DNA of 38,978 nt, taken from contig LWRO01000037.1 of NCBI GenBank assembly GCA_001657325.1, positions 1 through 38,978 on the forward strand, read 5' to 3'. The DNA comes from Geitlerinema sp. BBD 1991-9. Lineage in GTDB: Bacteria; Cyanobacteriota; Cyanobacteriia; Cyanobacteriales; Geitlerinemataceae. The number at the start of each line of letters is the position of its first letter. The stretch's first letter is position 1. Both the position numbers and the translations under genes were made by a program. The notes below the pieces were generated by a model that ran no database searches, was not told the DNA's origin, and saw only the letters and a program-made list of their open reading frames with translations. Shown here piece by piece: positions 8,181-16,392 of this stretch.

Positions 8181-8435
8181 ATGCTTATGACACTACAGTA
8201 TTCGATTTCCGAACCCTCTACATCTGAATCGGCAATTCTATCGGAAAGTCGAGCGAAATACGGCGCGCAAAAAAGCCTCGAAAATGTCTGGGAACCGATC
8301 GAGACTGCACCACCTGAAGTTCGCAAAATTGTCGAAGACGTTTTAAAAATCGAACGTCGACGCATTTCGACTCAAAAAACTTACGGCATTAGTAACGATA
8401 TTTTAAAGGTCATCAAAGACGCTATCCCAGAATGA
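8181..8435 (+). CDS. Small protein of unknown function, partner gene of the ATPase
   Basis: An 84-residue protein if translation starts at the ATG at 8181. A GTG at 8163 and an ATG at 8187 are alternatives, and no clear Shine-Dalgarno sequence decides. The C-terminal half is charged and probably helical (RKIVEDVLKIERRR), then ends in QKTYGISNDILKVIKDAIPE. I do not recognise the family. Its stop overlaps the ATPase start (ATGA, 8432-8435), which implies translational coupling. The two products may therefore form a complex or be needed in fixed ratio. It is the most likely specific partner of the ATPase. Confidence 0.65.
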   Translation: MLMTLQYSISEPSTSESAILSESRAKYGAQKSLENVWEPIETAPPEVRKIVEDVLKIERRRISTQKTYGISNDILKVIKDAIPE

Positions 8436-10510
8436 AGCTCATTTCAATTCAGTTTAAAAACTTTCGTCAGTTTTATGGCGAAACGCCAGAGATTTTTCTT
8501 GCTTGTGGAGAGCGCAACACGACCGTTTTTCACGGAAACAACGGTTCTGGTAAAACGGCATTGACGAATGGTTTTACTTGGGTGCTTTACGAACGATTTA
8601 GCGCCGCATTTGCTTCGATCGATCGATTGGCGAACAAACGCGCGTTGGCCGAGGCTGAATTGAAACAACCCGTCGAATGTTCGGTTGAAGTACGCTTCGA
8701 ACACGATCGAGTCCAGTATTTAGCCAAACGCTGGTGTCGTGCCTACAACACGAAAACGGGGATCGAATACGGCGAAACACAGTTTAGCTTGCAGTTCGCG
8801 CGCGAAGACGGACGTTGGATGTTTCCCCAAGAAAAGCCGGAAGACGTCGTGGCGCGAATTTTACCGGAAAGCTTGCATCAGTATTTTTTCTTCGATGGCG
8901 AACGGATCGAACAGTTGATGCGAGATGACAAACGGGCAGAAATTGCGGAAGCCACGAAAACGCTGTTGGGAATTGACGCGATCGATTGGGGAATTCGCCA
9001 TCTCAAAGAAGCTCGAAAAGGGTTAGACAATCATTTAAAAGGTATTGGCAACCCGGAAACGAAAAAGTTTTTACGGGAGAAGCAACAGCGAGAACAAGCC
9101 TTGGAGGCGATCGATCGTCGTCTCGTCGAAATTCAAGCGGAGTTAGAACGCAGCGAAGCGCTCAAACACGCGCTAAACGGGCGTTTGTTGGAGCTGAGCG
9201 GCGCGGCGCAGTTGCAGACCACGCGCAACACCTTGACGGTACGATACGAGGAATTGCTCGATCGAATCCAAAAAGCACGGCAGGAAATCGCACGGGTGGT
9301 TTCGACACGGGGATATACAGTGTTTCTGTCGGAGGCGACGCAACAATTTCGCAATTTGGTGGATCGATTGCGCGAACGCGGTGAGTTTCCACGAGGCATT
9401 CAACGGGAGTTCGTGGAAGAGTTGTTGGACAAACAACGCTGTATCTGTGGTAACGATCTCAAGCCGGGTTCGTCGTCGTTCGAGCGGGTGCGGAGTTGGA
9501 CGAACAAAGCCAGCGTTGCGGATGTCGAGGAAACGGCTATTCGCATGAGTACCCAGGTGGACGAGATCGATCGAGAGACGGAATCCGTTTGGCAGGCGAT
9601 CGATCGATGGTCTGAGGACATCAAAACAGCTCAGGTGGAACTGATACAGGTCGAACAGCAGTTAGATGCGACGAAAGACCAGTTGCGAGATTTTCCCGAC
9701 GAGGACGTGCAGCAGTTACAACAGCGCTTAGACGATCTGGAAACGCGATCGAACGAGTTAAATCAAGAACTCGGGGCGAAAAAACAACAACGCACTGAAT
9801 TGGAACGGGAAATCGCCAATCTGAGTAAACAGGTCGATCGGCAGCAGATGAACGAACACAAGCAACTCGTCGCACAACGGCGAATTGCGGCGACGCAAGA
9901 TGCCATCGAGCGGTTAATCCAAGTCAAAGACCGTTTTGAAGACAAGTTCAGACTGTCTCTCGAAGAACGAGTGCAAGCGCTGTTTCGCCAAATTTCGTTT
10001 ACGCCGTACCTCCCCAAACTCAACGAAAAATACGAGTTGCAGCTCGTCGAGAACACCTCGGGACACGAACAACTCGTCGCCGCATCTACGGGAGAAAATC
10101 AGATTCTCAGTTTGTCGTTTATCGGTGGCATCATTGACGGGGTGCGAGCCTGGAGTCGCAATCAGCGTCAAACGCTCATCGGCCCCGACAGCAGCACTTA
10201 TCCCATCGTAATGGATTCGCCGTTTGGCAGTTTGGACGAAATCTATCGCCGTCAAGTCGCTCAGTCGATTCCGAAATTAGCCAATCAGTTGGTGGTCTTG
10301 GTGACGAAGACCCAGTGGCGCGGGGAAGTCGAAGGCGAAATGGAAAATCGCGTCGGTCGGGAGTACGTGTTGCTTTACAATTCGCCGAAACCGGATTGTG
10401 AGGAAGATTCGATCGAGCTTGACGGAACCTGTTATCCCTTAGTGCGTCGCAGTCCCAACGAGTTTGAATATACGGAAGTGATTCCCGTCGGTGAGGCTAT
10501 GAAGAGATAG
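8432..10510 (+). CDS. SMC/SbcC-like ATPase related to DndD
   Basis: The 692-residue protein has a split ABC ATPase head and a central coiled coil. The N-terminal ISIQFKNFRQFYG leads to Walker A GNNGSGKT (residues 35-42). Long charged helices follow from about 190 to 300 and from 375 to 520. A CxC-G element (Cys337, Cys339) sits between them where Rad50 proteins have the zinc hook. The C-terminal head has STGENQ (from 552) in place of LSGGQ, Walker B IVMDSP with Asp595, D-loop SLDE, and VLVTKTQW. This order is typical of DndD and related DNA-associated ATPases of phosphorothioation and defence loci. No dndB, C, E or sbcD gene is nearby. Its start overlaps the small upstream gene, and an EamA transporter begins 2 bases after its stop. 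Function unproven. Confidence 0.75.
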   Translation: MKLISIQFKNFRQFYGETPEIFLACGERNTTVFHGNNGSGKTALTNGFTWVLYERFSAAFASIDRLANKRALAEAELKQPVECSVEVRFEHDRVQYLAKRWCRAYNTKTGIEYGETQFSLQFAREDGRWMFPQEKPEDVVARILPESLHQYFFFDGERIEQLMRDDKRAEIAEATKTLLGIDAIDWGIRHLKEARKGLDNHLKGIGNPETKKFLREKQQREQALEAIDRRLVEIQAELERSEALKHALNGRLLELSGAAQLQTTRNTLTVRYEELLDRIQKARQEIARVVSTRGYTVFLSEATQQFRNLVDRLRERGEFPRGIQREFVEELLDKQRCICGNDLKPGSSSFERVRSWTNKASVADVEETAIRMSTQVDEIDRETESVWQAIDRWSEDIKTAQVELIQVEQQLDATKDQLRDFPDEDVQQLQQRLDDLETRSNELNQELGAKKQQRTELEREIANLSKQVDRQQMNEHKQLVAQRRIAATQDAIERLIQVKDRFEDKFRLSLEERVQALFRQISFTPYLPKLNEKYELQLVENTSGHEQLVAASTGENQILSLSFIGGIIDGVRAWSRNQRQTLIGPDSSTYPIVMDSPFGSLDEIYRRQVAQSIPKLANQLVVLVTKTQWRGEVEGEMENRVGREYVLLYNSPKPDCEEDSIELDGTCYPLVRRSPNEFEYTEVIPVGEAMKR

Positions 10511-10512
10511 AT

Positions 10513-11556
10513 ATGTTGAATTTATCTGACGTTGCGCGATCGCTCGGTCGTCTTCCCGGCCGTGCGTATCTTCTCCTCGGATCGATCGTTTTTGCTGCTG
10601 CCAACTCGATCGCTCGCCTTCTTACTGAATTGGGTGAAGCCAATCCCATCGACGGACGCAACCCGATTTCGTTTTGTAACGTATTGTTTGTCGGAAATCT
10701 CTGCGCTTTATTGATTTTAGTTTTAATTTACGGTCGTCAGTGGAACCTTCGATCGATTTCTCAACTGTCGCGAAAAATTTGGATAAATTTATCGATCGTT
10801 GCGGTTTTGTCGGGAGCATTAGCCCCGGCATTAATTTTTATGGCGCTCGAAAAAACATCGGTCAACAACGTGATTTTAGTCGGACGAATCGAACCGCCTT
10901 TAGCACTGGCGTTATCCGTTCTTTTTTTTAAAGAACGACTGAATGTCTGGGTTGTTTTGGGGGCAATCGTGTCTTTTATAGGAGTCGTTTTAACGGTGAC
11001 ATTACAACCCACCACGGGGGATATGCTCTCGATGGGAAATATGTTGTCGATCGGTCGAGGTGAGTTGATGGTTGCAGTGTCGGCGATCGCGTTAGCGATT
11101 TCAACCGTAATGACTCAAGCCAATCTCGATCGCGTTCCCCTGGGGTTGTTTACGATCGTCAGAACTGCCATTGGAACTGTGATTTTCTTTTCGATCGTGA
11201 CGATGTTATTTGGGTGGTATCACTTTGTTGACGTGTTTGCACCGATTGTCTGGCAGTGGATGCTAATTTACGGTGGCATTATTATCGTTGGCGGTCAATT
11301 ATGTTGGTTCCAAGGACTTAAAACGACTACAGCTTCAGAAGTTTCTTTGGTTAGCTCGTTTATTCCTGTTGCGGGTATTTTAGCGGCCTATTTAATTTTA
11401 GGAGAAATTCCAACCGTACCCCAATATATTGGCGGTGGTGTAATTCTATTGGGTATTGCACTCAATCAGTTGGGAATTCAAAGACAACATCAACTTCAAA
11501 CACTCGATCGAGTTCAAAAAGATCGAGATTTTGAGATAGGATTTAAAGGCATTTAG
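10513..11556 (+). CDS. EamA/DMT-family transporter
   Basis: The 347-residue hydrophobic protein has about ten membrane segments arranged as two EamA-like halves. The first half holds VNNVILVGRIEPPLALALSVLFFKE and the second SEVSLVSSFIPVAGILAAYLILGE; the E-P/F-P pattern in these helices is typical of drug/metabolite exporters. The substrate cannot be predicted. It begins 2 bases after the ATPase stop, so it is probably in the same transcript, although a link in function is not obvious. Its last codons and stop lie in the first copy of a 60-bp tandem duplication, so the C-terminus is unaffected. Confidence 0.85.
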   Translation: MLNLSDVARSLGRLPGRAYLLLGSIVFAAANSIARLLTELGEANPIDGRNPISFCNVLFVGNLCALLILVLIYGRQWNLRSISQLSRKIWINLSIVAVLSGALAPALIFMALEKTSVNNVILVGRIEPPLALALSVLFFKERLNVWVVLGAIVSFIGVVLTVTLQPTTGDMLSMGNMLSIGRGELMVAVSAIALAISTVMTQANLDRVPLGLFTIVRTAIGTVIFFSIVTMLFGWYHFVDVFAPIVWQWMLIYGGIIIVGGQLCWFQGLKTTTASEVSLVSSFIPVAGILAAYLILGEIPTVPQYIGGGVILLGIALNQLGIQRQHQLQTLDRVQKDRDFEIGFKGI

Positions 11557-11640
11557 AAAACATTGGGGCTGTTGGAGTTAGATCGAGATTTTGAGATAGG
11601 ATTTAAAGGCATTTAGAAAACATTGGGGCTGTTGGAGTTA
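11521..11640 (+). repeat. Exact 60-bp tandem duplication
   Basis: Bases 11521-11580 and 11581-11640 are identical, starting GATCGAGATTTTGAGATAGG. The first copy contains the last 11 codons and the stop of the transporter gene. The second copy repeats those codons without a start. Perfect identity means either a very recent duplication or an assembly artefact. Confidence 0.95.
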
Positions 11641-12166
11641 GGGTGATAAGGGGCGAGATCGCATTGCCATGACGCGATCTGAATTTGGGTATCATATGCA
11701 ATCCCAAAACGATAGCCTCGATCGATCGCCATGAATCCAGCAGAGCCAACGATCGTGGCAATTAGAAGAAGTTTCCAACAAAATTAAAGTGGGGTGTAAG
11801 ATAACCCCACTCGATCGATGAAAGACGACCAATATCGTCTATCTCAAAACGCTCGTCTTGCCACACGAGCGAACCGCGAACGAGATCGATTGCGAGAAGT
11901 GTCTGGATTCTCAACTGTCACAGCTAGGACGTTGGACGATTGTACGGCCGCCTTGCCAAACTTCTCACAGCAACCGCTCGGATTCCCACTTCACTGAAAC
12001 AAGGGTAGATTCGTAGGTGGCAACGATCTGACGAACGTCTGTCCAGTATAACGAGGGTTTTTGACCGTGAAAGGATTTCTTCGAGAGGCTTCAGAGTACC
12101 CAAGCCGTCTCGCGCTTCTGCGAACCACTGGACTAAGAAAGTCAACTCAGCAAATCGATGGTTGGT
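11641..12166. other. Intergenic stretch without a recognisable gene
   Basis: No family was recognised on either strand. A 59-codon plus-strand frame starts at the ATG at 11818 and a 73-codon minus-strand frame covers 11924-12145; neither shows conserved motifs. A hairpin GTGGGGT...ACCCCAC (11789-11810, 8-nt loop) lies just before the plus-strand frame. It may contain degraded coding sequence. Confidence 0.4.
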
Positions 12167-12337
12167 TCAGAAATTGAGCCAGCCGATTCCCAAAAATACC
12201 AACCATCCCACCAGCGTAAAAAACGCAAACAACCCCCACATCAACGGTAAGATCCATTTTCGATCGAGGTAGCCCAGAAGAGGGGTAAACGCAACCAGCA
12301 ACAGGACGACGAAGAACAAAATCAGTAGGGCGAGCAT
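12167..12337 (-). CDS. Small two-segment membrane protein (56 aa)
   Basis: The frame encodes a 56-residue protein starting MLALLILFFVVLLLVAF. After the first hydrophobic segment comes a short polar turn (YLDRKW) and then a second hydrophobic segment rich in Trp and Phe, ending GIGWLNF. Two membrane helices with a charged loop are a convincing protein pattern rather than random coding. There is no strong Shine-Dalgarno sequence before the ATG at 12337. I do not recognise the family. It stands alone, divergent from the secreted protein gene at 12480. Confidence 0.6.
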   Translation of the reverse strand: MLALLILFFVVLLLVAFTPLLGYLDRKWILPLMWGLFAFFTLVGWLVFLGIGWLNF

Positions 12338-12479
12338 AGAATCTCAGGGGTTGAGGAAGCTACCTTTATTGTGGAACGAGTTTTACGATGGAGTCCGGAT
12401 CTTAATTCCAACTTCTCATTCCAACCGCTCGTTCCAGCTTCAACTGTGATTCGACTTCATCGCACCCATAGGTAAACCC

Positions 12480-13076
12480 GTGAAGTTTCAGCATTTCGTG
12501 GGATCGATCGCCATTCTCGCCACCCTCGCGTTCTCCAGCGGACGTTCGCTGGCGGATACCGTCTGTCCCACAGAACTCGAACCCCTCATCGGTCAAATGT
12601 TGCCCGATTTACCGAGTTACATCAACCGCAGCCTCGCTCGATCGAGAATTTCTGACAATTCGATCGCCAGCAGTACTGTCCTCGTCGCCGGAAACCCTGA
12701 ATTCGAGCCAATCCCGCTCTCTCAAGACACCCCTGAAAACGTCCATCAAGTTTTCATGACCACGCTCGAACGCACTTATACCGATCGCGAATCGATCGAA
12801 CTCCAACATTTCCATTGGTTATTTCTCGTGCGTGGCGAAGATGGTTGGTGGTTGGTGACGATGTTTTCCTCCCTCGGTTCGTATCCCGATCGAGGAATTG
12901 TCACCCCTCCGGAAGACTCCAGCCAAGGCGCAGTGGCGGCGGGAATTCGGATGTGGTTGAGAGATTGTCGGGCCAGATCGGGAACAGTCGCCAGTCGCCA
13001 GTCACCAGTTATCAGTCGCCAGTTATTAGCTATCAGTAAATGTTTGACCTTCACGCCCGAATGTCCCAACCGCTGA
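12480..13076 (+). CDS. Secreted hypothetical protein with repeat-derived C-terminus
   Basis: A GTG start gives a clear signal peptide (MKFQHFVGSIAILATLAFSS... to a probable AxA-like site SLADT), followed by a domain with two Cys (VCPTELEPL and LRDCRA). The middle carries VLVAGNPEFEPI, FMTTLERTY and HWLFLVRGEDGWWLV, a pattern I associate with a conserved exported cyanobacterial family of unknown function. Conservation should end near LRDCRARSG. The last 30 residues are encoded by a heptamer array (12985-13040) and by the start of dusB in another frame, so the original stop appears lost. Confidence 0.7.
   Translation: MKFQHFVGSIAILATLAFSSGRSLADTVCPTELEPLIGQMLPDLPSYINRSLARSRISDNSIASSTVLVAGNPEFEPIPLSQDTPENVHQVFMTTLERTYTDRESIELQHFHWLFLVRGEDGWWLVTMFSSLGSYPDRGIVTPPEDSSQGAVAAGIRMWLRDCRARSGTVASRQSPVISRQLLAISKCLTFTPECPNR
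12985..13040 (+). repeat. STRR-type heptamer array
   Basis: Eight consecutive 7-mers: CAGTCGC, CAGTCGC, CAGTCAC, CAGTTAT, CAGTCGC, CAGTTAT, TAGCTAT, CAGTAAA. Short tandem heptamers of this kind are known in filamentous cyanobacteria. The array lies across the end of the secreted-protein gene and touches the first possible dusB start codon (13040). Confidence 0.75.
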
Positions 13077-14038
13077 AGATTGGGAACGTCGAAATCAAAA
13101 GCCGTGTTTTTCAATCTCCCTTGTCCGGCGTAACCGATTTAGTGTTTCGGCGACTGGTGCGCCGCTACGCGCCAAACTCCATGACCTATACCGAGATGGT
13201 GCAAGCATCGAGTTTGAAACACCTCCAAGACATTCCCCAAATCATGGAAGTTGATGCTGACGAACACCCGATTAGCATTCAACTGTTCGACTGTCGCCCC
13301 GATTTTCTGGGAGAAGCGGCGAAACTCGCGGTCGCTGAAGGGTCGGATACGATCGACATCAACATGGGGTGTCCCGTCAACAAAATCACCCGTAAGGGGG
13401 GCGGTTCTTCACTGCTGCGCGAACCGGAAGTCGCCGAATCGATTGTGAAAGCGGTTGCGAACGCCGTTGACGTTCCTGTCACCGTCAAAACTCGCATCGG
13501 TTGGTCGGACGACGAAATCAACATTCTCGATTTCGCGCGGCGGATGCAGGATGCGGGGGCGCAAATGCTGACGCTCCACGGACGTACTCGCAAACAGGGT
13601 TACACCGGAACCGCGAGATGGGATTGGATTCGGCGCGTTAAAGAAATATTGGACGTTCCCGTGATCGCCAACGGAGACATTACATCCGTCGAGTCGGCGG
13701 TTCGATGTTTGGAAGAAACCGGGGCTGACGGTGTCATGTGTTCGCGAGGGACGCTAGGTTATCCGTTTCTCGTGGGAGAAATCGATCGATTCCTCAAAAC
13801 CGGCGAAATGCCAGAACCTGTAACCTTTGTCGATCGTTTAAGCTGCGCTAAAGAACATCTCCAAGCCTTGTGGGAATACAAAGGCGAACGGGGGATTCAG
13901 CAATCGCGCAAACATATGGCGTGGTACTGCAAAGGATTTCCCGGTGCGGGGGCATTGCGAGACGAATTAAGCCGGATCGAGTCGGTCGATCGAGGATGTG
14001 AAATAATCGATGCAGCCATCGAACGCCTTCTGAATTAA
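13061..14038 (+). CDS. dusB: tRNA-dihydrouridine synthase, DusB type
   Basis: The 325-residue flavoprotein (332 if the ATG at 13040 is used) reduces uridines in tRNA D-loops with FMN and NADPH. It has the family order: PLKIGNVEIKSRVFQSPLSG for FMN binding, DINMGCPVNKI with the catalytic Cys, TVKTRIGW, LTLHGRTRKQGY, VIANGDI and GADGVMCSRG for phosphate binding. I prefer the ATG at 13061 because the protein then begins MSQPLKIGN as in homologues, and because the earlier ATG is made by the last heptamer of the repeat array. The upstream gene overlaps this start. Confidence 0.92.
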   Translation: MSQPLKIGNVEIKSRVFQSPLSGVTDLVFRRLVRRYAPNSMTYTEMVQASSLKHLQDIPQIMEVDADEHPISIQLFDCRPDFLGEAAKLAVAEGSDTIDINMGCPVNKITRKGGGSSLLREPEVAESIVKAVANAVDVPVTVKTRIGWSDDEINILDFARRMQDAGAQMLTLHGRTRKQGYTGTARWDWIRRVKEILDVPVIANGDITSVESAVRCLEETGADGVMCSRGTLGYPFLVGEIDRFLKTGEMPEPVTFVDRLSCAKEHLQALWEYKGERGIQQSRKHMAWYCKGFPGAGALRDELSRIESVDRGCEIIDAAIERLLN

Positions 14039-14115
14039 CGTCTAAAGCGGTGAGTCTCTTTGGAGCCTCAACTGCAACCCGTCTCGTCCCGATTGTCAAC
14101 TGTCACCGATCGACT

Positions 14116-15153
14116 ATGACCAAACTACCCCCTTCGTTTGTCTCGCGACTGCGCGATGCCGAACCCCGTTTGATGGAGTTACTCGATCGATTTTCCAGCG
14201 TGTCCGTACTCGTCGCTGGCGATCTGACCCTCGATGAATTTCTCACGGGGGAAGTCGAACGGATCTCGCGAGAAGCGCCCGTTCCCATTATTCGCCACGA
14301 ATCGACGCGGCGAGTTCCCGGAGGTGGGGCGAACGCCGTGTATAACCTCGCCACCTTGGGCGGACAGGTGAAAGTGGCCGGATTTATCGGCGACGACGAA
14401 CAGGGCCGCGCGTTGGTGGAAATTTTTCAAAACGCCGGTATCGAGACCTCGGGAATCGTCGTCGAACGGGATAGACCGACGGTGACGAAAACCCGCATTT
14501 CCGCCCACGCACGCCAGTCGGTGACGCAGCAAGTGATTCGGGTCGATCGAAAGTCGGACGATCTCCCGAGTGTAGAATTACAGGAAAAATTAGCCAGCTA
14601 CATTGACGGCGAAATATCTAACGTCGGCGCGATCGTCTGTTCCGACTACGGCGACGGTGTATTGATGCCGCCGACGATTCGATCGGCACTGAAACATCCT
14701 CTCTCGATCGTCGACACGCAAAAAGGACTCTCGCGGTTTTTCGGCGCAATCCTGTTTACGCCGAATATTCCCGAAGCTGAGAAAGAAGTCGGTTACGCCA
14801 TCGACAGTGACGAGGCGTTGCGGAAAGCTGGGGCGGATTTACTCGATCGAACGGGGGCGCAATACGTCCTCATTACCCGAGGGGGCGATGGGATGAGTCT
14901 GTTCGAGGGATCGGAGTCGATCGAACATATCCCCGCCTTCAACCGCACGGACGTATTCGACGTAACGGGGGCCGGCGACACCGTAGTTGCAGCGTTGACG
15001 CTGGCGTTGTGTTCGGGGGCGTCCGTTTGGGAAGCCATTGTATTGGGTAACCTCGCCGCGAGTCTCGTCGTGCGTCAGTTCGGAACCGCCACCACCGATA
15101 TCGACGAGATGAAAGCCGCGCTGACTGCTTTGTTGTCGGTAGAGACCTGTTAG
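14116..15153 (+). CDS. PfkB-family sugar kinase, HldE/RfaE kinase-domain type
   Basis: The 345-residue protein is a ribokinase-fold kinase. It has VLVAGDLTLDEFLTGEVERISREAPVP at the N-terminus, the GGGANAVYNLATLGG substrate loop, and the GAGDT anion-hole/catalytic motif in DVTGAGDTVVAA. This N-terminal signature is the one seen in heptose-7-phosphate kinases (kinase half of HldE). The nucleotidyltransferase half is absent, so it would be a stand-alone kinase. The ATG at 14116 is preferred over the upstream GTG at 14050, whose extra 22 residues are not conserved-looking. The substrate is inferred only from similarity. Confidence 0.82.
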   Translation: MTKLPPSFVSRLRDAEPRLMELLDRFSSVSVLVAGDLTLDEFLTGEVERISREAPVPIIRHESTRRVPGGGANAVYNLATLGGQVKVAGFIGDDEQGRALVEIFQNAGIETSGIVVERDRPTVTKTRISAHARQSVTQQVIRVDRKSDDLPSVELQEKLASYIDGEISNVGAIVCSDYGDGVLMPPTIRSALKHPLSIVDTQKGLSRFFGAILFTPNIPEAEKEVGYAIDSDEALRKAGADLLDRTGAQYVLITRGGDGMSLFEGSESIEHIPAFNRTDVFDVTGAGDTVVAALTLALCSGASVWEAIVLGNLAASLVVRQFGTATTDIDEMKAALTALLSVETC

Positions 15154-15167
15154 AATAAACAGGTTTT
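15145..15167 (+). terminator. Weak hairpin at the end of the PfkB gene
   Basis: ACCTGT (15145-15150) pairs with ACAGGT (15159-15164), followed by TTTTAA. The stem is only 6 bp and overlaps the stop codon region, so termination before aroC may be partial. Confidence 0.35.
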
Positions 15168-15187
15168 AATCGTTTTCGATCGAGATC

Positions 15188-16282
15188 GTGGGTAGCACCT
15201 TCGGGCATTTATTCCGCATTACGACATTTGGCGAATCTCACGGGGGCGGCGTGGGAGTCGTCATCGATGGCTGTCCGCCGCGTCTGGAGATTTCTCAGGA
15301 CGAAATTCAATTTGAGTTAGACCGTCGCCGTCCCGGTCAGAGTAAAATTACGACCCCGCGTAAAGAAACGGACACCTGTGAGATCCTCTCTGGCGTGTTT
15401 GAGGGGAAAACCTTGGGAACGCCGATCGCGATTCTGGTTCGCAATAAGGACACGCGGCCCCAAGATTACAGCGAGATGGCAACGACCTATCGTCCCTCTC
15501 ATGCCGATGCGACTTACGATGCGAAATACGGCATTCGGAACTGGCAAGGTGGTGGTCGATCGTCCGCTCGAGAAACCATCGGTCGCGTAGCGGCTGGGGC
15601 GATTGCGAAAAAGATTTTGAAGCAGGTGGCCGGGGTCGAAATTATCGCCTACGTCAAGCGCGTTCGCGATCTCGAAGCAGTCATCGATCCCGACACCGTG
15701 ACGCTCGATCGAGTCGAAAGTAATATCGTGCGTTGTCCCGATGCGGAATTCGCCGAAAAAGCGATCGCACAAATCGAAGCGGCCGGCCGAGAGGGCGATT
15801 CCCTCGGCGGTGTGGTCGAATGCGTCGCCCGTAACGTTCCCAAAGGTCTCGGCGATCCCGTATTTGATAAATTAGAAGCGGAACTCGCCAAAGCGGTCAT
15901 GTCGCTTCCGGCGACGAAAGGCTTTGAAATCGGGTCGGGGTTCGCGGGAACGCTACTGACGGGAAGCAAACACAACGACGAATTTTACTGCGACGAGGCG
16001 GGGAATATCCGCACGCGCACCAATCGATCGGGGGGCGTACAAGGGGGTATCTCGAACGGCGAAAACGTCCTTCTCCGCGTCGCTTTTAAGCCGACTGCTA
16101 CAATTCGGAAAGAGCAAAAAACCGTGACTCGCGATCGAGCGGAAACGGTTTTGGCTGCCCGCGGCCGCCACGATCCCTGTGTGCTGCCCCGCGCGGTGCC
16201 GATGGTGGAAGCGATGGTCGCCCTCGTGTTGTGCGATCGACTGTTGCAACAACAAGCCCAGTGCAGTACCCTCGATTCGTGA
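15188..16282 (+). CDS. aroC: Chorismate synthase
   Basis: The 364-residue enzyme converts 5-enolpyruvylshikimate-3-phosphate to chorismate, the last shared step of aromatic amino acid synthesis, and needs reduced FMN. All family signatures are visible: [16 protein letters not shown] near the N-terminus, DTRPQDY and [19 protein letters not shown], and the C-terminal [13 protein letters not shown] with [12 protein letters not shown]. The start is a GTG at 15188 giving [17 protein letters not shown], which matches homologues. It is 34 bases after the PfkB gene on the same strand. Length and motifs are normal. Confidence 0.97.
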   Translation: MGSTFGHLFRITTFGESHGGGVGVVIDGCPPRLEISQDEIQFELDRRRPGQSKITTPRKETDTCEILSGVFEGKTLGTPIAILVRNKDTRPQDYSEMATTYRPSHADATYDAKYGIRNWQGGGRSSARETIGRVAAGAIAKKILKQVAGVEIIAYVKRVRDLEAVIDPDTVTLDRVESNIVRCPDAEFAEKAIAQIEAAGREGDSLGGVVECVARNVPKGLGDPVFDKLEAELAKAVMSLPATKGFEIGSGFAGTLLTGSKHNDEFYCDEAGNIRTRTNRSGGVQGGISNGENVLLRVAFKPTATIRKEQKTVTRDRAETVLAARGRHDPCVLPRAVPMVEAMVALVLCDRLLQQQAQCSTLDS

Positions 16283-16392
16283 TGCATCTATGCCGAATGG
16301 CGAAATTAGAAGTTATTCTGTAAAAAGGTAACGGGCTGTTAAGTTGCCTCGTTTGAAATCGATCGTGTTGTTCTCCTGTTCCCGATACGTCT

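Noticed and set aside
15317-15772. Long minus-strand frame within aroC
   Set aside because: It is antisense to clear chorismate synthase motifs and has no conserved domain.
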